Below are positions 8,032 to 15,669 of a DNA stretch of 42,156 bases, piece after piece (position 1 is the stretch's first letter; each line of letters opens with the position of its first letter). The notes under the pieces are model-generated. The model saw only the letters and a list, made by a program, of their open reading frames with translations, was not told the DNA's origin and searched no databases. Source of the stretch: Candidatus Woesearchaeota archaeon (lineage in GTDB: Archaea; Nanobdellota; Nanobdellia; Woesearchaeales; GCA-2686295). The stretch covers positions 1-42,156 of the forward strand of contig CALDOJ010000046.1 in assembly GCA_937912225.1 (NCBI GenBank), written 5' to 3'. A program made the translations under genes and the position numbers.

Positions 8032-9423
8032 ATGAATTATTTTAGAAGAATAACAATCATCTTCTGTTCAGTATTTCTAATACTTAGCTTCATAAGTTCG
8101 TTCATTCCTAAAGAATGGAATTATGGTTTTAATCATTTAAGATATTTTCCTATTTGGATTAGAATTATTTTTCTAATATTAGGCTTATTACCTTTTATTC
8201 CAATTGTTAATCAAAAAATATGTGCATGGATTAATTCTTTAATCAAAAAATCAAACAAAATTAATAAAACCATAAATTATACTATAATAATTCTAGGGTT
8301 TATATTATTATTTTGGAATTTTCGAACAAGAATACTTTATGGTGATGCTTGGGATATGATTGGTGACTTTTATACTGTTTCAATTAATATGACTAGTCCG
8401 TTAACGTATTTAGTCTTTCATTGGTTGCATTTTTTTACTTCAAAAATAGGATATGAACCTCTTACAACAATGGCCTTTTCTAGTGTTATTGCAGGCGCTA
8501 TATTTATCATATCTACATTATTGGTTTCAAACCAGCTATTTAAAGATACAAAGAAAAAAATTTTCTTTTTTCTATTCATGTGTACAATGGGAAGCATACA
8601 ATTATATTTTGGATTTATAGAATATACTTCATTTTTATCTGCCAGTTTAATGGTTTATGTCTACACTGGACTTCTTTATTTAAGAAAAAAAGTCAATATT
8701 ATGATTCCTAGTTTAGTTCTTATAATAACTATTCTCTTTCATTTAGAAGCAATATTAGTAGGACCTTCATTACTTTATCTCATATTTCAAAATAAAAAGA
8801 AAAAAATATTTTATGATTTCTTCAAAGCCTCAATTGTTTTTATAATTTTATTATCTAGTTTTAGTCTATACATTTATTTTATTGAATGGGATGAAACAAT
8901 TCCTTTAAGTCCTGTTGATAAATTTGGAAGATTTGGTTATGGTGGTGTTGAAGAAAGGTTTTATCCTATAAAAATAAAACCCGGAAGTGAAGCTCCTGCC
9001 ACAATGTTTTCTTGGTATCATTATAATCAAATAATTAATCAACAATTATTAGTTGCACCTATTGGAATATTTTTATTATTATCAATGTGGATTTCTAGAA
9101 AAAAAGTGTTTGAAAAGAATAAAAATTCAAAATCTAAAATTAATAATTTCCTTGCAATAATAGTAATCTTCTACATTATTTATAGTTTGATTGGCATCAT
9201 GCATTTTAGTGGTAGACAAGATTGGGACCATATTGATGCTAGCATTCCATATACTATATTAGGTGCTTATTTATTTTTAACTTTCACAAGAAAAGAAGAT
9301 TTAAAATATTTGGTAATTATACTAATAGTTATAGCTTTAATCCACACAGTACCGTGGATTATGGCCAATCATTTAGGTTTACCTTCAGCCCCAACTAGTA
9401 AAATAATGAGCAATATTTACTAA
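8032..9423 (+). CDS. Multi-pass membrane protein, probable GT-C glycosyltransferase
   Basis: The 463-residue protein has about ten hydrophobic segments across its length, with no soluble domain. After the second or third helix an outside loop carries YGDAWDMIGDF (acidic pair at D105 and D108). This resembles the first-loop catalytic acidic motif of GT-C enzymes that use polyprenyl-phosphate sugars, and I base the call on that and on topology. A further loop around residues 290-330 has Gly/Phe-rich text (KFGRFGYGGVEERFYP). Neighbours include a polyprenol-phosphate sugar synthase on the other strand (9420-10121), a plausible donor supplier. The two genes converge with a four-base overlap of stops. 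Another integral membrane role cannot be excluded. Confidence 0.6.
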   Translation: MNYFRRITIIFCSVFLILSFISSFIPKEWNYGFNHLRYFPIWIRIIFLILGLLPFIPIVNQKICAWINSLIKKSNKINKTINYTIIILGFILLFWNFRTRILYGDAWDMIGDFYTVSINMTSPLTYLVFHWLHFFTSKIGYEPLTTMAFSSVIAGAIFIISTLLVSNQLFKDTKKKIFFFLFMCTMGSIQLYFGFIEYTSFLSASLMVYVYTGLLYLRKKVNIMIPSLVLIITILFHLEAILVGPSLLYLIFQNKKKKIFYDFFKASIVFIILLSSFSLYIYFIEWDETIPLSPVDKFGRFGYGGVEERFYPIKIKPGSEAPATMFSWYHYNQIINQQLLVAPIGIFLLLSMWISRKKVFEKNKNSKSKINNFLAIIVIFYIIYSLIGIMHFSGRQDWDHIDASIPYTILGAYLFLTFTRKEDLKYLVIILIVIALIHTVPWIMANHLGLPSAPTSKIMSNIY

Positions 9424-10121
9424 GAATTAAATTTCAGTTTCAATATTATTCTGATATAATTTTTGCCTTCTTTTAAGATTCTTAATTTAGAAACACCTTT
9501 TTTTCTATTCTTCCAAGAAATTGGAATTATTTTATAAGAAAAGCCATTAATAATTGCTTTCAATGGTATTTCTGCAGTTAATTCAAAACCATCAGAAATA
9601 AATGGTTGAATTGTTTTAATAACATTTTTATGATAACCTTTAAACGCATTAGTTATATCATTTGTCTTAAGATGAAACATTGTTTTAATAAAATAGTTTG
9701 TTAATCTATTAAATAAAAGTTTAAATTTTGGATAATTAACTATTTTACTGCCTTTAATAAATCTTGATCCAAACACACAATCATTCCCATTTTCTAATTC
9801 TTTATAATAAGCTATCAAATCTTTTACTGAATCAGATTCATCAGCCATCATAATTACAACATACTCTCCTTTAAAATTTTCTAGACCTTTTTTTACTGCT
9901 AATCCAAAACCATTAGGTGCGCTTTTAGTTATGAATTTTAAAGAAGAAATTTTTTTTGATAACTGTTGAAGAATCTGCTTAGTATTATCCGAACTATTAT
10001 CATTAATAACTAAAATTTCATGTGAAATGTGTTTGTTTTTTAATTCAACATAAATTTTATTTACAATAGAAGATATTTGTCCTTCTTCATTATGCGCTGG
10101 AATTACTACAGAAAGTTTCAT
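9420..10121 (-). CDS. GT2 polyprenol-phosphate sugar synthase (DPM1-like)
   Basis: The 233-residue protein starts with LSVVIPAHNEEGQ, has NDNSSDNTKQI at about 40-50 and the DxD-type region ADESD at 93-97. GSRFIKGSKIVNYP and a C-terminal SWKNRKKGVSKL follow. These are typical of dolichol-phosphate mannose/glucose synthases, which transfer a sugar from a nucleotide donor to polyprenyl phosphate on the cytoplasmic face. No C-terminal membrane helices are seen, so this is the short, peripheral form. The product would be the donor for GT-C/GT39 enzymes such as those at 8032, 11894 and 40717. The TATA box is about 26 bp upstream, so a leaderless mRNA is likely. Confidence 0.85.
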   Translation of the reverse strand: MKLSVVIPAHNEEGQISSIVNKIYVELKNKHISHEILVINDNSSDNTKQILQQLSKKISSLKFITKSAPNGFGLAVKKGLENFKGEYVVIMMADESDSVKDLIAYYKELENGNDCVFGSRFIKGSKIVNYPKFKLLFNRLTNYFIKTMFHLKTNDITNAFKGYHKNVIKTIQPFISDGFELTAEIPLKAIINGFSYKIIPISWKNRKKGVSKLRILKEGKNYIRIILKLKFNS

Positions 10122-10142
10122 ATCTGATTTTAAAAATTATGA

Positions 10143-10152
10143 TTTATAAAAA
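10143..10152 (-). promoter_or_regulatory. TATA box for the DPM1-like gene
   Basis: TTTTTATAAA on the minus strand is about 26 bp upstream of the ATG at 10121. Confidence 0.55.
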
Positions 10153-10170
10153 CCTTTCTAAATAAATAAA

Positions 10171-10180
10171 GTTTATAAAA
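10171..10180 (+). promoter_or_regulatory. TATA box for the radical SAM-GT39 operon
   Basis: GTTTATAAAA is centred about 45 bp upstream of the ATG at 10221, predicting a leader of roughly 19 bases that contains AAGGGTT at 10202-10208. Confidence 0.5.
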
Positions 10181-10220
10181 CGTTCATACTTTCTAATTAA
10201 CAAGGGTTAATTAATATAAA

Positions 10221-11897
10221 ATGGTTCAATATCTGCCTAAACCGCACTCTTGTCATTTTCAATGGCATATTACGGAAAAATGTAATTTTAAATGCACTCA
10301 TTGCTATTTGACAGAAGAGTATTTGAAGAACGAACTAACTACAGAAGAATGTCTTCGTGTTGTTGATAATTGGATTGATTATTGTAAAAAACTTAATATT
10401 ACACAAAATCGAAATATGACTCTTACTGGTGGCGAACCAATCCTTCGTAAGGATTGGTGGAAAATTCTAGAATACATTAGCGAGTATAAAAAGAAGGGTT
10501 TAATGGATCGATTCTATGTTATGACTAACGGTTCTACTGTTACTGACGAAATTATTAAACGTTATTTAGAACTTGGCGTTAATTACATGCAGATTAGTGT
10601 TGAAGGTACAGAAAAAGTTAATGATGAAATTCGTGGCAAAGGTAATTTTAAAAAAGCAATTGAAGGTGCTAAAATCATTTTAAAAAATGGAATGCCTCTT
10701 TCTTTTTCGCTTACTTTAACTCGTAAAAATCTTCATGAGGTTGAACCTCTTGCTAGAGTTGCTGCAAGTATTGGTATTACTGGAATGGGTGTTGGACGAA
10801 TTGTTCCAATTGGTGCTGGAAAACAAATGCAAGACCTTATGCTAACTGCTGAAGAAACAAAAGAGTGGTATTTAGAAGCTGAAAGAATTAATCAAAGACT
10901 TAAAAATGATGGAATAAATTTTCGAGTTGATTATCATTGTTCTGATGGTCTTTACAATACAATAAGACCTGGAGCCAATAGCCCTCAAACTAATCATGCC
11001 TGCTCTACTCCTTTTGATGTTTTTACAATGCTTCCTAACGGGGATGTTGTTCCTTGCAGAAGACTCCCGATTGTTATGGGTAATATCAAAAAAGATACTT
11101 TCTTAGAAATTTATTATGCAAAAAATAAGATGTGGGAATTAAAAAACTGGGATAATCAAAGTGATGAATGTAAAAGTTGTGATAGTATAAAAGTTTGTCA
11201 CGGTTCTGGTAAATGTATTGCATATGGCTACTTTGGAACTCCTTATGCCCCTGATCCTGGTTGTTGGCATACTTTTAAAGGATTTTCAGATAAAAAATAT
11301 AAAAAAGAAATGGATGAAGAAACAATTACTTATTTCAAACGATATATTGCTAATCTTAGATCAGATCTTTCTCCTTTAGATTTAAAAGAAACTAAGCGAA
11401 AGAAGAGATTTATTAAAATAAATAAGCTTGATAAAGTTAAAAAGAGCGAGATTGATTATTTAATGTTTGATTTAGAAGAACAAGACCTTAATGAAAAAAC
11501 TGGTGAGAAAATCATTACTTTTCTTAAAAAACTTCAAGATGAAAAAGTTGATTTCACTCTTGGCAGACCTCTTCCTCCTTGTATTTTAAATCAAGAAATA
11601 ATTAAAGAGCTTGTCAAATTTAAAAGTTTCAAAAATTGTTTTGATTGTCCAAATCTTTTCAAACTTGAAGGAAAAAGAATTATTCTTTGTGATGGAAGAA
11701 AAGGTCCTGATTATAAATATTTGAATAACCGAGAACAAATTTGGGAATTCTTTGAAATGATGAAAGATTATGATAAACCTAAATTATTTAATAAATGTAA
11801 AGATTGTGATTATAGAGCTAAAGGACAATGTTTTTATATTAAGAACTGCGCTTTAAAACCAGTTGAACCTTTGAAAAGACAATTTAATTTAAAATGA
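10221..11897 (+). CDS. Radical SAM/SPASM protein with extra C-terminal Cys-rich domain
   Basis: The 558-residue protein has a standard radical SAM domain: C21-x3-C25-x2-C28 (CNFKCTHCYL), TGGEP at 69-73, VMTNGS and SVEGTEKVNDEIRGKG. A SPASM region follows at about 264-345 (ACSTPFDVFTMLPNGDVVPCRR, ECKSC, VCHGSGKC, PGCW). About 200 further residues end in a second Cys-rich block (about 455-545: PPCIL, NCFDCPN, ILCDG, KCKDCDYRAKGQCF). This tail looks like the C-terminal half of another SPASM-type protein without a SAM motif. The stop overlaps the ATG of the GT39 gene (ATGA), so the enzyme is co-translated with a membrane glycosyltransferase. The substrate is unknown. Confidence 0.85.
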   Translation: MVQYLPKPHSCHFQWHITEKCNFKCTHCYLTEEYLKNELTTEECLRVVDNWIDYCKKLNITQNRNMTLTGGEPILRKDWWKILEYISEYKKKGLMDRFYVMTNGSTVTDEIIKRYLELGVNYMQISVEGTEKVNDEIRGKGNFKKAIEGAKIILKNGMPLSFSLTLTRKNLHEVEPLARVAASIGITGMGVGRIVPIGAGKQMQDLMLTAEETKEWYLEAERINQRLKNDGINFRVDYHCSDGLYNTIRPGANSPQTNHACSTPFDVFTMLPNGDVVPCRRLPIVMGNIKKDTFLEIYYAKNKMWELKNWDNQSDECKSCDSIKVCHGSGKCIAYGYFGTPYAPDPGCWHTFKGFSDKKYKKEMDEETITYFKRYIANLRSDLSPLDLKETKRKKRFIKINKLDKVKKSEIDYLMFDLEEQDLNEKTGEKIITFLKKLQDEKVDFTLGRPLPPCILNQEIIKELVKFKSFKNCFDCPNLFKLEGKRIILCDGRKGPDYKYLNNREQIWEFFEMMKDYDKPKLFNKCKDCDYRAKGQCFYIKNCALKPVEPLKRQFNLK

Positions 11898-14227
11898 TTA
11901 AAAAATTGTTAACTACAAAAAATATTCTAATAGCAATTTTCATTCTTGCAATTCTTCTTAATTTCTTTCATCTTGGACAATCCACATTTGGTACTGATGA
12001 AGCAGAAATTATCTTAGCATCAAATAATATTTTTGAAAGCGGAGTACCAAAGGGTTTTTACAAAGTTCCTTTCTATGAAAACGCGTTTCATATAGAATCT
12101 AATTCTTCAATGTATGAATTTAAGCCAACAAATTATGCTAATTCTGATTTGGTTATTATGAAGGGTTGGTTTACTTATTATTTGACTGCGTTCTTTTTGT
12201 TATTTGGTAAATCTGAATTTTGGCTTCGTTTTCCTTTTGCTTTAATGAGCATTTTTTCCTTATTCATGATTTACAAGTTATCAGAATTATTATTCAATAA
12301 AAGAACTGCTTTAATTGCTTCGTTTTTCTTTGCAGTTAGTCCTAGTATTTTACTTTATAATCGTATGTTAAGATATTTTTCTCCTCTAATTTTACTACTT
12401 TTAGCGTCCAGTTATTTTTTTATTAAAGCTTTTAAGACTGAAGATAGAAAATATTATTTGTATGGAACTATCGCTTTTGTTTTATTATTTTATACACATA
12501 TTCTTGCTTGTTTCACACTTGGTATTGTATTATTAGTCTATCGATTAATTACTTATAAAAATATTAACAAAGAAAATCTTTATTCTGCAGGGTTATTTGC
12601 AATTTTTACTTTGCCTTGGATTCTTGGAGTTAGTTTTTTTAAGAATATTGCATCTCAACCAAAATTTTTTGAGTTTTCAAACATGGTTCCTAACTGGTTT
12701 TTCTTTCAAAGTGTAATTGCAAGTATTGCTAATCAAGGACTTCTGTATTTATTTTTAGAATTAGGGATTATTATTCTGTTGTTAAATATTTTATTTCATA
12801 AAAAAATTAAAGATTATTTCTTTTATTGGAAAAATAAAGATACAAATTATTTTCTGTTAACATTTGTTGTTTGTTTTATTTTTTTTCCTGCAATTATAGC
12901 TCCATTCACAGGTTTTGAAGAAAGATTATTTTTACCATTACTGCCTTTTTTCATAATTATTGCTGCAAAAATTTTTGATTCTATTTTAAAAATTTCAAAG
13001 AATAAACATTACAAAATAGCAATAATTTTATTATTGATTATTTTTAGCTTTGTTCATGTTGATTCTATTTTTGGAAGAAAAGGACATAATTTTTTAGAGT
13101 ATTCAAGCATCATACAAAAACAAGATAATGAGTTTATTTCAAGTATTAAAACTTTCTTAGAAGAAAATGATGTTGATAATAATACCTTAATTCTTACAAC
13201 TTCAGAACATTTTCCTTTATTATTTTACACTGATAATGTTGCTCAAATGGTTTGGCCTGTTAGAAAAGACTTTATTAACAATTATCGTGATGAACTTATT
13301 ATTATTGAAAAAGAGCCTTTAGAAGGTGGTTGTAATTTTTTCAATGTGTATGTCAATAATGCTTTTCGTTGTGCTAATAATAAAAACTACTTAGAGAAAA
13401 TTCAAAATTGTAAAGGTTATGCTCTAACAGCTGACACAAATTTATATCATTGTAAAGCAGATACTAATTTTATTGGCGGTAGTTTGGGATTGTACTTTGC
13501 TGATTTTCCTAAAGACTCTCCTCCAGATTTTATTTGGGATCGTCATCCTTTTCCTGTTAATTTAGAAATTAATAATTTTGGAGAAGAAGTAATTCTTGCA
13601 AACAAAGCAAAACTGGTTTTCTCTAAAGATTTTGCAACTGATTTCTTCGATTCTAATAAAGAACCTGTTTTTATTCCTTATGATTTTAAATCAGTTAGTT
13701 TTGAAAATAATGAATTAAATCCTGGCAGAGTTTTATTTGAATTAGGCAATATAAGTTATCAATACAAATTAACTGTTAAATCAAAAGTCATAGATGCTAG
13801 TGTTAGACTTTGTTATCCTTATACAACAAAACTACGAATTGATACTTGCAAAGATTCTGTTGAAGTCTGTAGTTCTGATATTTCCGGCGCACCAGTTGGA
13901 TTGGATAGTATTAATTATTATTTTGATGATGAAAATGTTTTCTTGAATTTTTCTGTTGTTAATTCTGCAGAAGGTATTATTGGTTCTATTGAAAATTGTG
14001 AAGAATATGAAGAAACAAATGAAGTAAAAATTAATTCTAAAAAATTTAAATGTGAACAAAATGACAAATTAATTTTTTCTTGTAAAGCCAAAAAATCAGA
14101 ATTAAAAAAAGATTCTTCTTACATTATTAAAATAAATTATGATTATCAACAAGAATTTAGTAAAAGTCTATTGTTAAGAAATAAAGAATTTTTTGAGAGG
14201 GATTATAATTTAGATGTTCAAAGCTAA
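11894..14227 (+). CDS. GT39 (ArnT/PMT_2-like) membrane glycosyltransferase with large extracytoplasmic domain
   Basis: The 777-residue protein starts with a membrane helix followed by the first outside loop carrying GTDEAE, with the catalytic-type acidic pair D35-E36 of GT39 enzymes. About ten more hydrophobic segments run to near residue 390. From about 400 on there is a soluble region of nearly 380 residues with several Cys, ending in Ig-like strands. GT39 proteins transfer sugars from polyprenyl phosphate to proteins or lipids outside the membrane. The gene overlaps the upstream radical SAM gene by four bases and the downstream Cys-rich gene by 14 bases, so the three form a coupled set. 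The acceptor is unknown; secreted neighbours are candidates. Confidence 0.8.
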   Translation: MIKKLLTTKNILIAIFILAILLNFFHLGQSTFGTDEAEIILASNNIFESGVPKGFYKVPFYENAFHIESNSSMYEFKPTNYANSDLVIMKGWFTYYLTAFFLLFGKSEFWLRFPFALMSIFSLFMIYKLSELLFNKRTALIASFFFAVSPSILLYNRMLRYFSPLILLLLASSYFFIKAFKTEDRKYYLYGTIAFVLLFYTHILACFTLGIVLLVYRLITYKNINKENLYSAGLFAIFTLPWILGVSFFKNIASQPKFFEFSNMVPNWFFFQSVIASIANQGLLYLFLELGIIILLLNILFHKKIKDYFFYWKNKDTNYFLLTFVVCFIFFPAIIAPFTGFEERLFLPLLPFFIIIAAKIFDSILKISKNKHYKIAIILLLIIFSFVHVDSIFGRKGHNFLEYSSIIQKQDNEFISSIKTFLEENDVDNNTLILTTSEHFPLLFYTDNVAQMVWPVRKDFINNYRDELIIIEKEPLEGGCNFFNVYVNNAFRCANNKNYLEKIQNCKGYALTADTNLYHCKADTNFIGGSLGLYFADFPKDSPPDFIWDRHPFPVNLEINNFGEEVILANKAKLVFSKDFATDFFDSNKEPVFIPYDFKSVSFENNELNPGRVLFELGNISYQYKLTVKSKVIDASVRLCYPYTTKLRIDTCKDSVEVCSSDISGAPVGLDSINYYFDDENVFLNFSVVNSAEGIIGSIENCEEYEETNEVKINSKKFKCEQNDKLIFSCKAKKSELKKDSSYIIKINYDYQQEFSKSLLLRNKEFFERDYNLDVQS

Positions 14228-14678
14228 AACCATCATAATTGTTTTAATTGTGTTTTTTCTTTTGATAGTTATTTCTAAAAAAGCAAGTCTTTTTATTGGA
14301 AATAATGAGATGATTGATCCTTTAATTTTCGAAAATCCTATTTCTGCAGAGTTAGCATCTTGTCAATTAGATTGTACTTTATTTGATAATACTTTTCATG
14401 AAGAATGTATTGGATTTAATGGTTGTGAGGATAATAACTTTCTAAGAAATCAAGATTATTGTGAACAGAATAGCGACTGTTCTGTAAATTTTGCTTGTTG
14501 TTCAATTCCTTGCTCTGGTAGTGATTGTTTTCAAGCCAAATTTTGTGATGTTGCTAATAATCAATTTATTTCAGCCCATAATTATGGTTGTGCAAATGTT
14601 GAATGTACAAAAGAAGTTTCTTGTAAAGAAGCTTTAGATATTATTTGTCAAAACAATGGTTGTAAAATCAAGATTTAA
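14214..14678 (+). CDS. Small membrane-anchored, Cys-rich extracytoplasmic protein
   Basis: Residues about 5-24 form one N-terminal membrane segment (signal anchor or signal peptide). The remaining 130 residues contain 16 cysteines, often in C-x3-C or CC arrangements (SCQLDC, ACCSIPCSGSDC), suggesting a disulfide-knitted or metal-binding domain outside the membrane. I do not recognise the family. GAGAGGGA at about 14196-14203 sits roughly 11 bases before the ATG and supports this start, which lies 14 bases inside the GT39 gene. Coupled translation links it to GT39 and the radical SAM protein; it could be a partner or substrate of either. Its stop overlaps the convergent lipoprotein gene by four bases. 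Confidence 0.75.
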   Translation: MFKAKTIIIVLIVFFLLIVISKKASLFIGNNEMIDPLIFENPISAELASCQLDCTLFDNTFHEECIGFNGCEDNNFLRNQDYCEQNSDCSVNFACCSIPCSGSDCFQAKFCDVANNQFISAHNYGCANVECTKEVSCKEALDIICQNNGCKIKI

Positions 14679-14980
14679 TTTCTTGGTTTACATCTAGTTT
14701 GCATTACTAATTTTGTTTCTCCAGATGGAAGTTTTGCTCTTGTAGATAATTCTTTTGTTTCTTTTGATTCAAGATTAAACGTGTCTTTAATTGCATCTTG
14801 TCCTTCAAATTTTATGATTAATTCGCATGTTAATTTTTCTTCGGTTGGGTTTTCTGCAATATATGAAATGATATCTACATCTTCATCATGATCAAAACTT
14901 ACTTCACTTAAATTTACTTCATATTGAGAACATCCTGTAACTAGTACTAAAAGCAAGATTAATAGAAGATATTTTTTCAT
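14675..14980 (-). CDS. Small lipoprotein with Ig-like domain
   Basis: The 101-residue protein has a short signal peptide with a lipobox-like end, LVTGC (Cys at about residue 17). An approximately 80-residue beta-rich domain follows, in which the pattern ENPTEEKLTCELIIKF...TKLVMQTRC suggests an Ig-like fold with one disulfide. It is probably lipid-anchored on the outer side of the membrane. AAAGGGTG lies just upstream of the ATG as a ribosome site. TTTATAAT (minus strand, about 15013-15023) is the likely TATA box. The gene is convergent with the Cys-rich protein gene and divergent from the operator array. Confidence 0.7.
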   Translation of the reverse strand: MKKYLLLILLLVLVTGCSQYEVNLSEVSFDHDEDVDIISYIAENPTEEKLTCELIIKFEGQDAIKDTFNLESKETKELSTRAKLPSGETKLVMQTRCKPRN

Positions 14981-15012
14981 TTAGTTTTCACCCTTTCTTT
15001 ATTTTCTTTCTT

Positions 15013-15023
15013 TATTATAAAAG
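15013..15023 (-). promoter_or_regulatory. TATA box of the lipoprotein gene
   Basis: The minus strand reads CTTTTATAATA, about 37 bp upstream of the ATG at 14980, leaving a short leader with a GGGTG-type ribosome site. Confidence 0.4.
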
Positions 15024-15052
15024 TTTTTCGATTTAAAAATAAAAAGAAAAAC

Positions 15053-15082
15053 TATAAATAGTCATACTTACAATGTAAGTAT
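15053..15082 (+). promoter_or_regulatory. TATA-operator module 1 of 3
   Basis: TATAAATA at 15053-15060 is followed by the 19-base inverted repeat ATACTTACAATGTAAGTAT at 15064-15082 (arms of nine around a central A). A palindrome just below a TATA box is the usual place for an archaeal repressor to block polymerase recruitment. Confidence 0.8.
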
Positions 15083-15098
15083 ATTAAAAATCACAAAA

Positions 15099-15127
15099 TA
15101 TAAATATAATACTTACAATGTAAGTAT
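15099..15127 (+). promoter_or_regulatory. TATA-operator module 2 of 3
   Basis: TATAAATA at 15099-15106 is followed by the identical 19-base palindrome at 15109-15127. It lies 45 bp after module 1. Confidence 0.8.
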
Positions 15128-15157
15128 TAATAAACAACTTTTTCTAAAAACAAAAGA

Positions 15158-15186
15158 TATAAATAGTATACTTACAATGTAAGTAT
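15158..15186 (+). promoter_or_regulatory. TATA-operator module 3 of 3 (nearest to gene)
   Basis: TATAAATA at 15158-15165 is followed by the identical palindrome at 15168-15186. It lies 59 bp after module 2. It is the likely main promoter of the tandem-HTH/giant surface protein transcript, with a predicted start near 15187. Confidence 0.8.
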
Positions 15187-15203
15187 TGTTTTCAAAATTC
15201 AGC

Positions 15204-15669
15204 GTGGGTAAGCAAACTGAAAGCAGCAAACAAAAATAATCAGCAAAATAGACATTTCTCTAGTTCTAAAACCCTCGCAATCCCGAATTCAATTCTAAAA
15301 GACAGAACTATCGCAGTCCTAGAGTCCATTGTAGAGTATTTAAAAGAGCAAAATAAACTCAGCTATCATGAAATAGCAATACTTCTAAACAGAAACGATC
15401 GTACAGTTTGGACAGTCTATAACAGGGCAAAACAAAAGAGGAAAACAGCCAAGTCGGTCTCTATTTCTAGAACCCCAAAGTGCAGCTTACCCAGCTATAT
15501 CTTTAGAGACCGAACTCTTGCTGTTTTAGAATCTGCTGTTGAGTATCTGAAAGAAACTCGCGAAATGACCTACCATGAGATAGCTGTAGCTCTAAACAGA
15601 AACGATAGGACAATCTGGACTGTATACAACAGAGCCAAAAATAAAAGGAGGCAGAATGAAAGAGCTTAG
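15204..15669 (+). CDS. Tandem helix-turn-helix protein without an ATG start; possible +1 frameshift
   Basis: In the frame ending at TAG 15667-15669 two homologous units are encoded: DRTIAVLESIVEYLKE...YHEIAILLNRNDRTVW (from 15301) and DRTLAVLESAVEYLKE...YHEIAVALNRNDRTIW (from about 15508). Each looks like a sigma-70 region 4-type HTH followed by VYNRAK.KR. The two copies differ at many synonymous sites but keep the protein sequence, so selection on protein is likely. No usable ATG exists upstream; CTG at 15217 is the only near-start in frame. A GTG at 15204 begins MGKQTESSKQK in another frame and hits TAA at 15237; one fewer A in the run at 15232-15236 would join it to the HTH frame. The gene overlaps the surface-protein start by 14 bases and lies below the operator array it may bind. 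Confidence 0.6.
15644..15651 (+). promoter_or_regulatory. Shine-Dalgarno site of the giant surface protein
   Basis: AAAGGAGG, inside the end of the HTH reading frame, lies four bases before the ATG at 15656 and fixes that start. Confidence 0.7.

Noticed and set aside
15053..15186. Possible CRISPR array from three near-regular repeats
   Set aside because: Each repeat is a perfect palindrome joined to a TATA box, spacers are AT-rich and of unequal length, only three copies exist and no cas gene is present. Promoter-operator modules explain them better.
15204..15669. Treating the tandem HTH frame as a dead pseudogene
   Set aside because: Protein sequence of the two units is kept despite many silent differences, and no internal stop occurs across both units. 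The problem is limited to the start.
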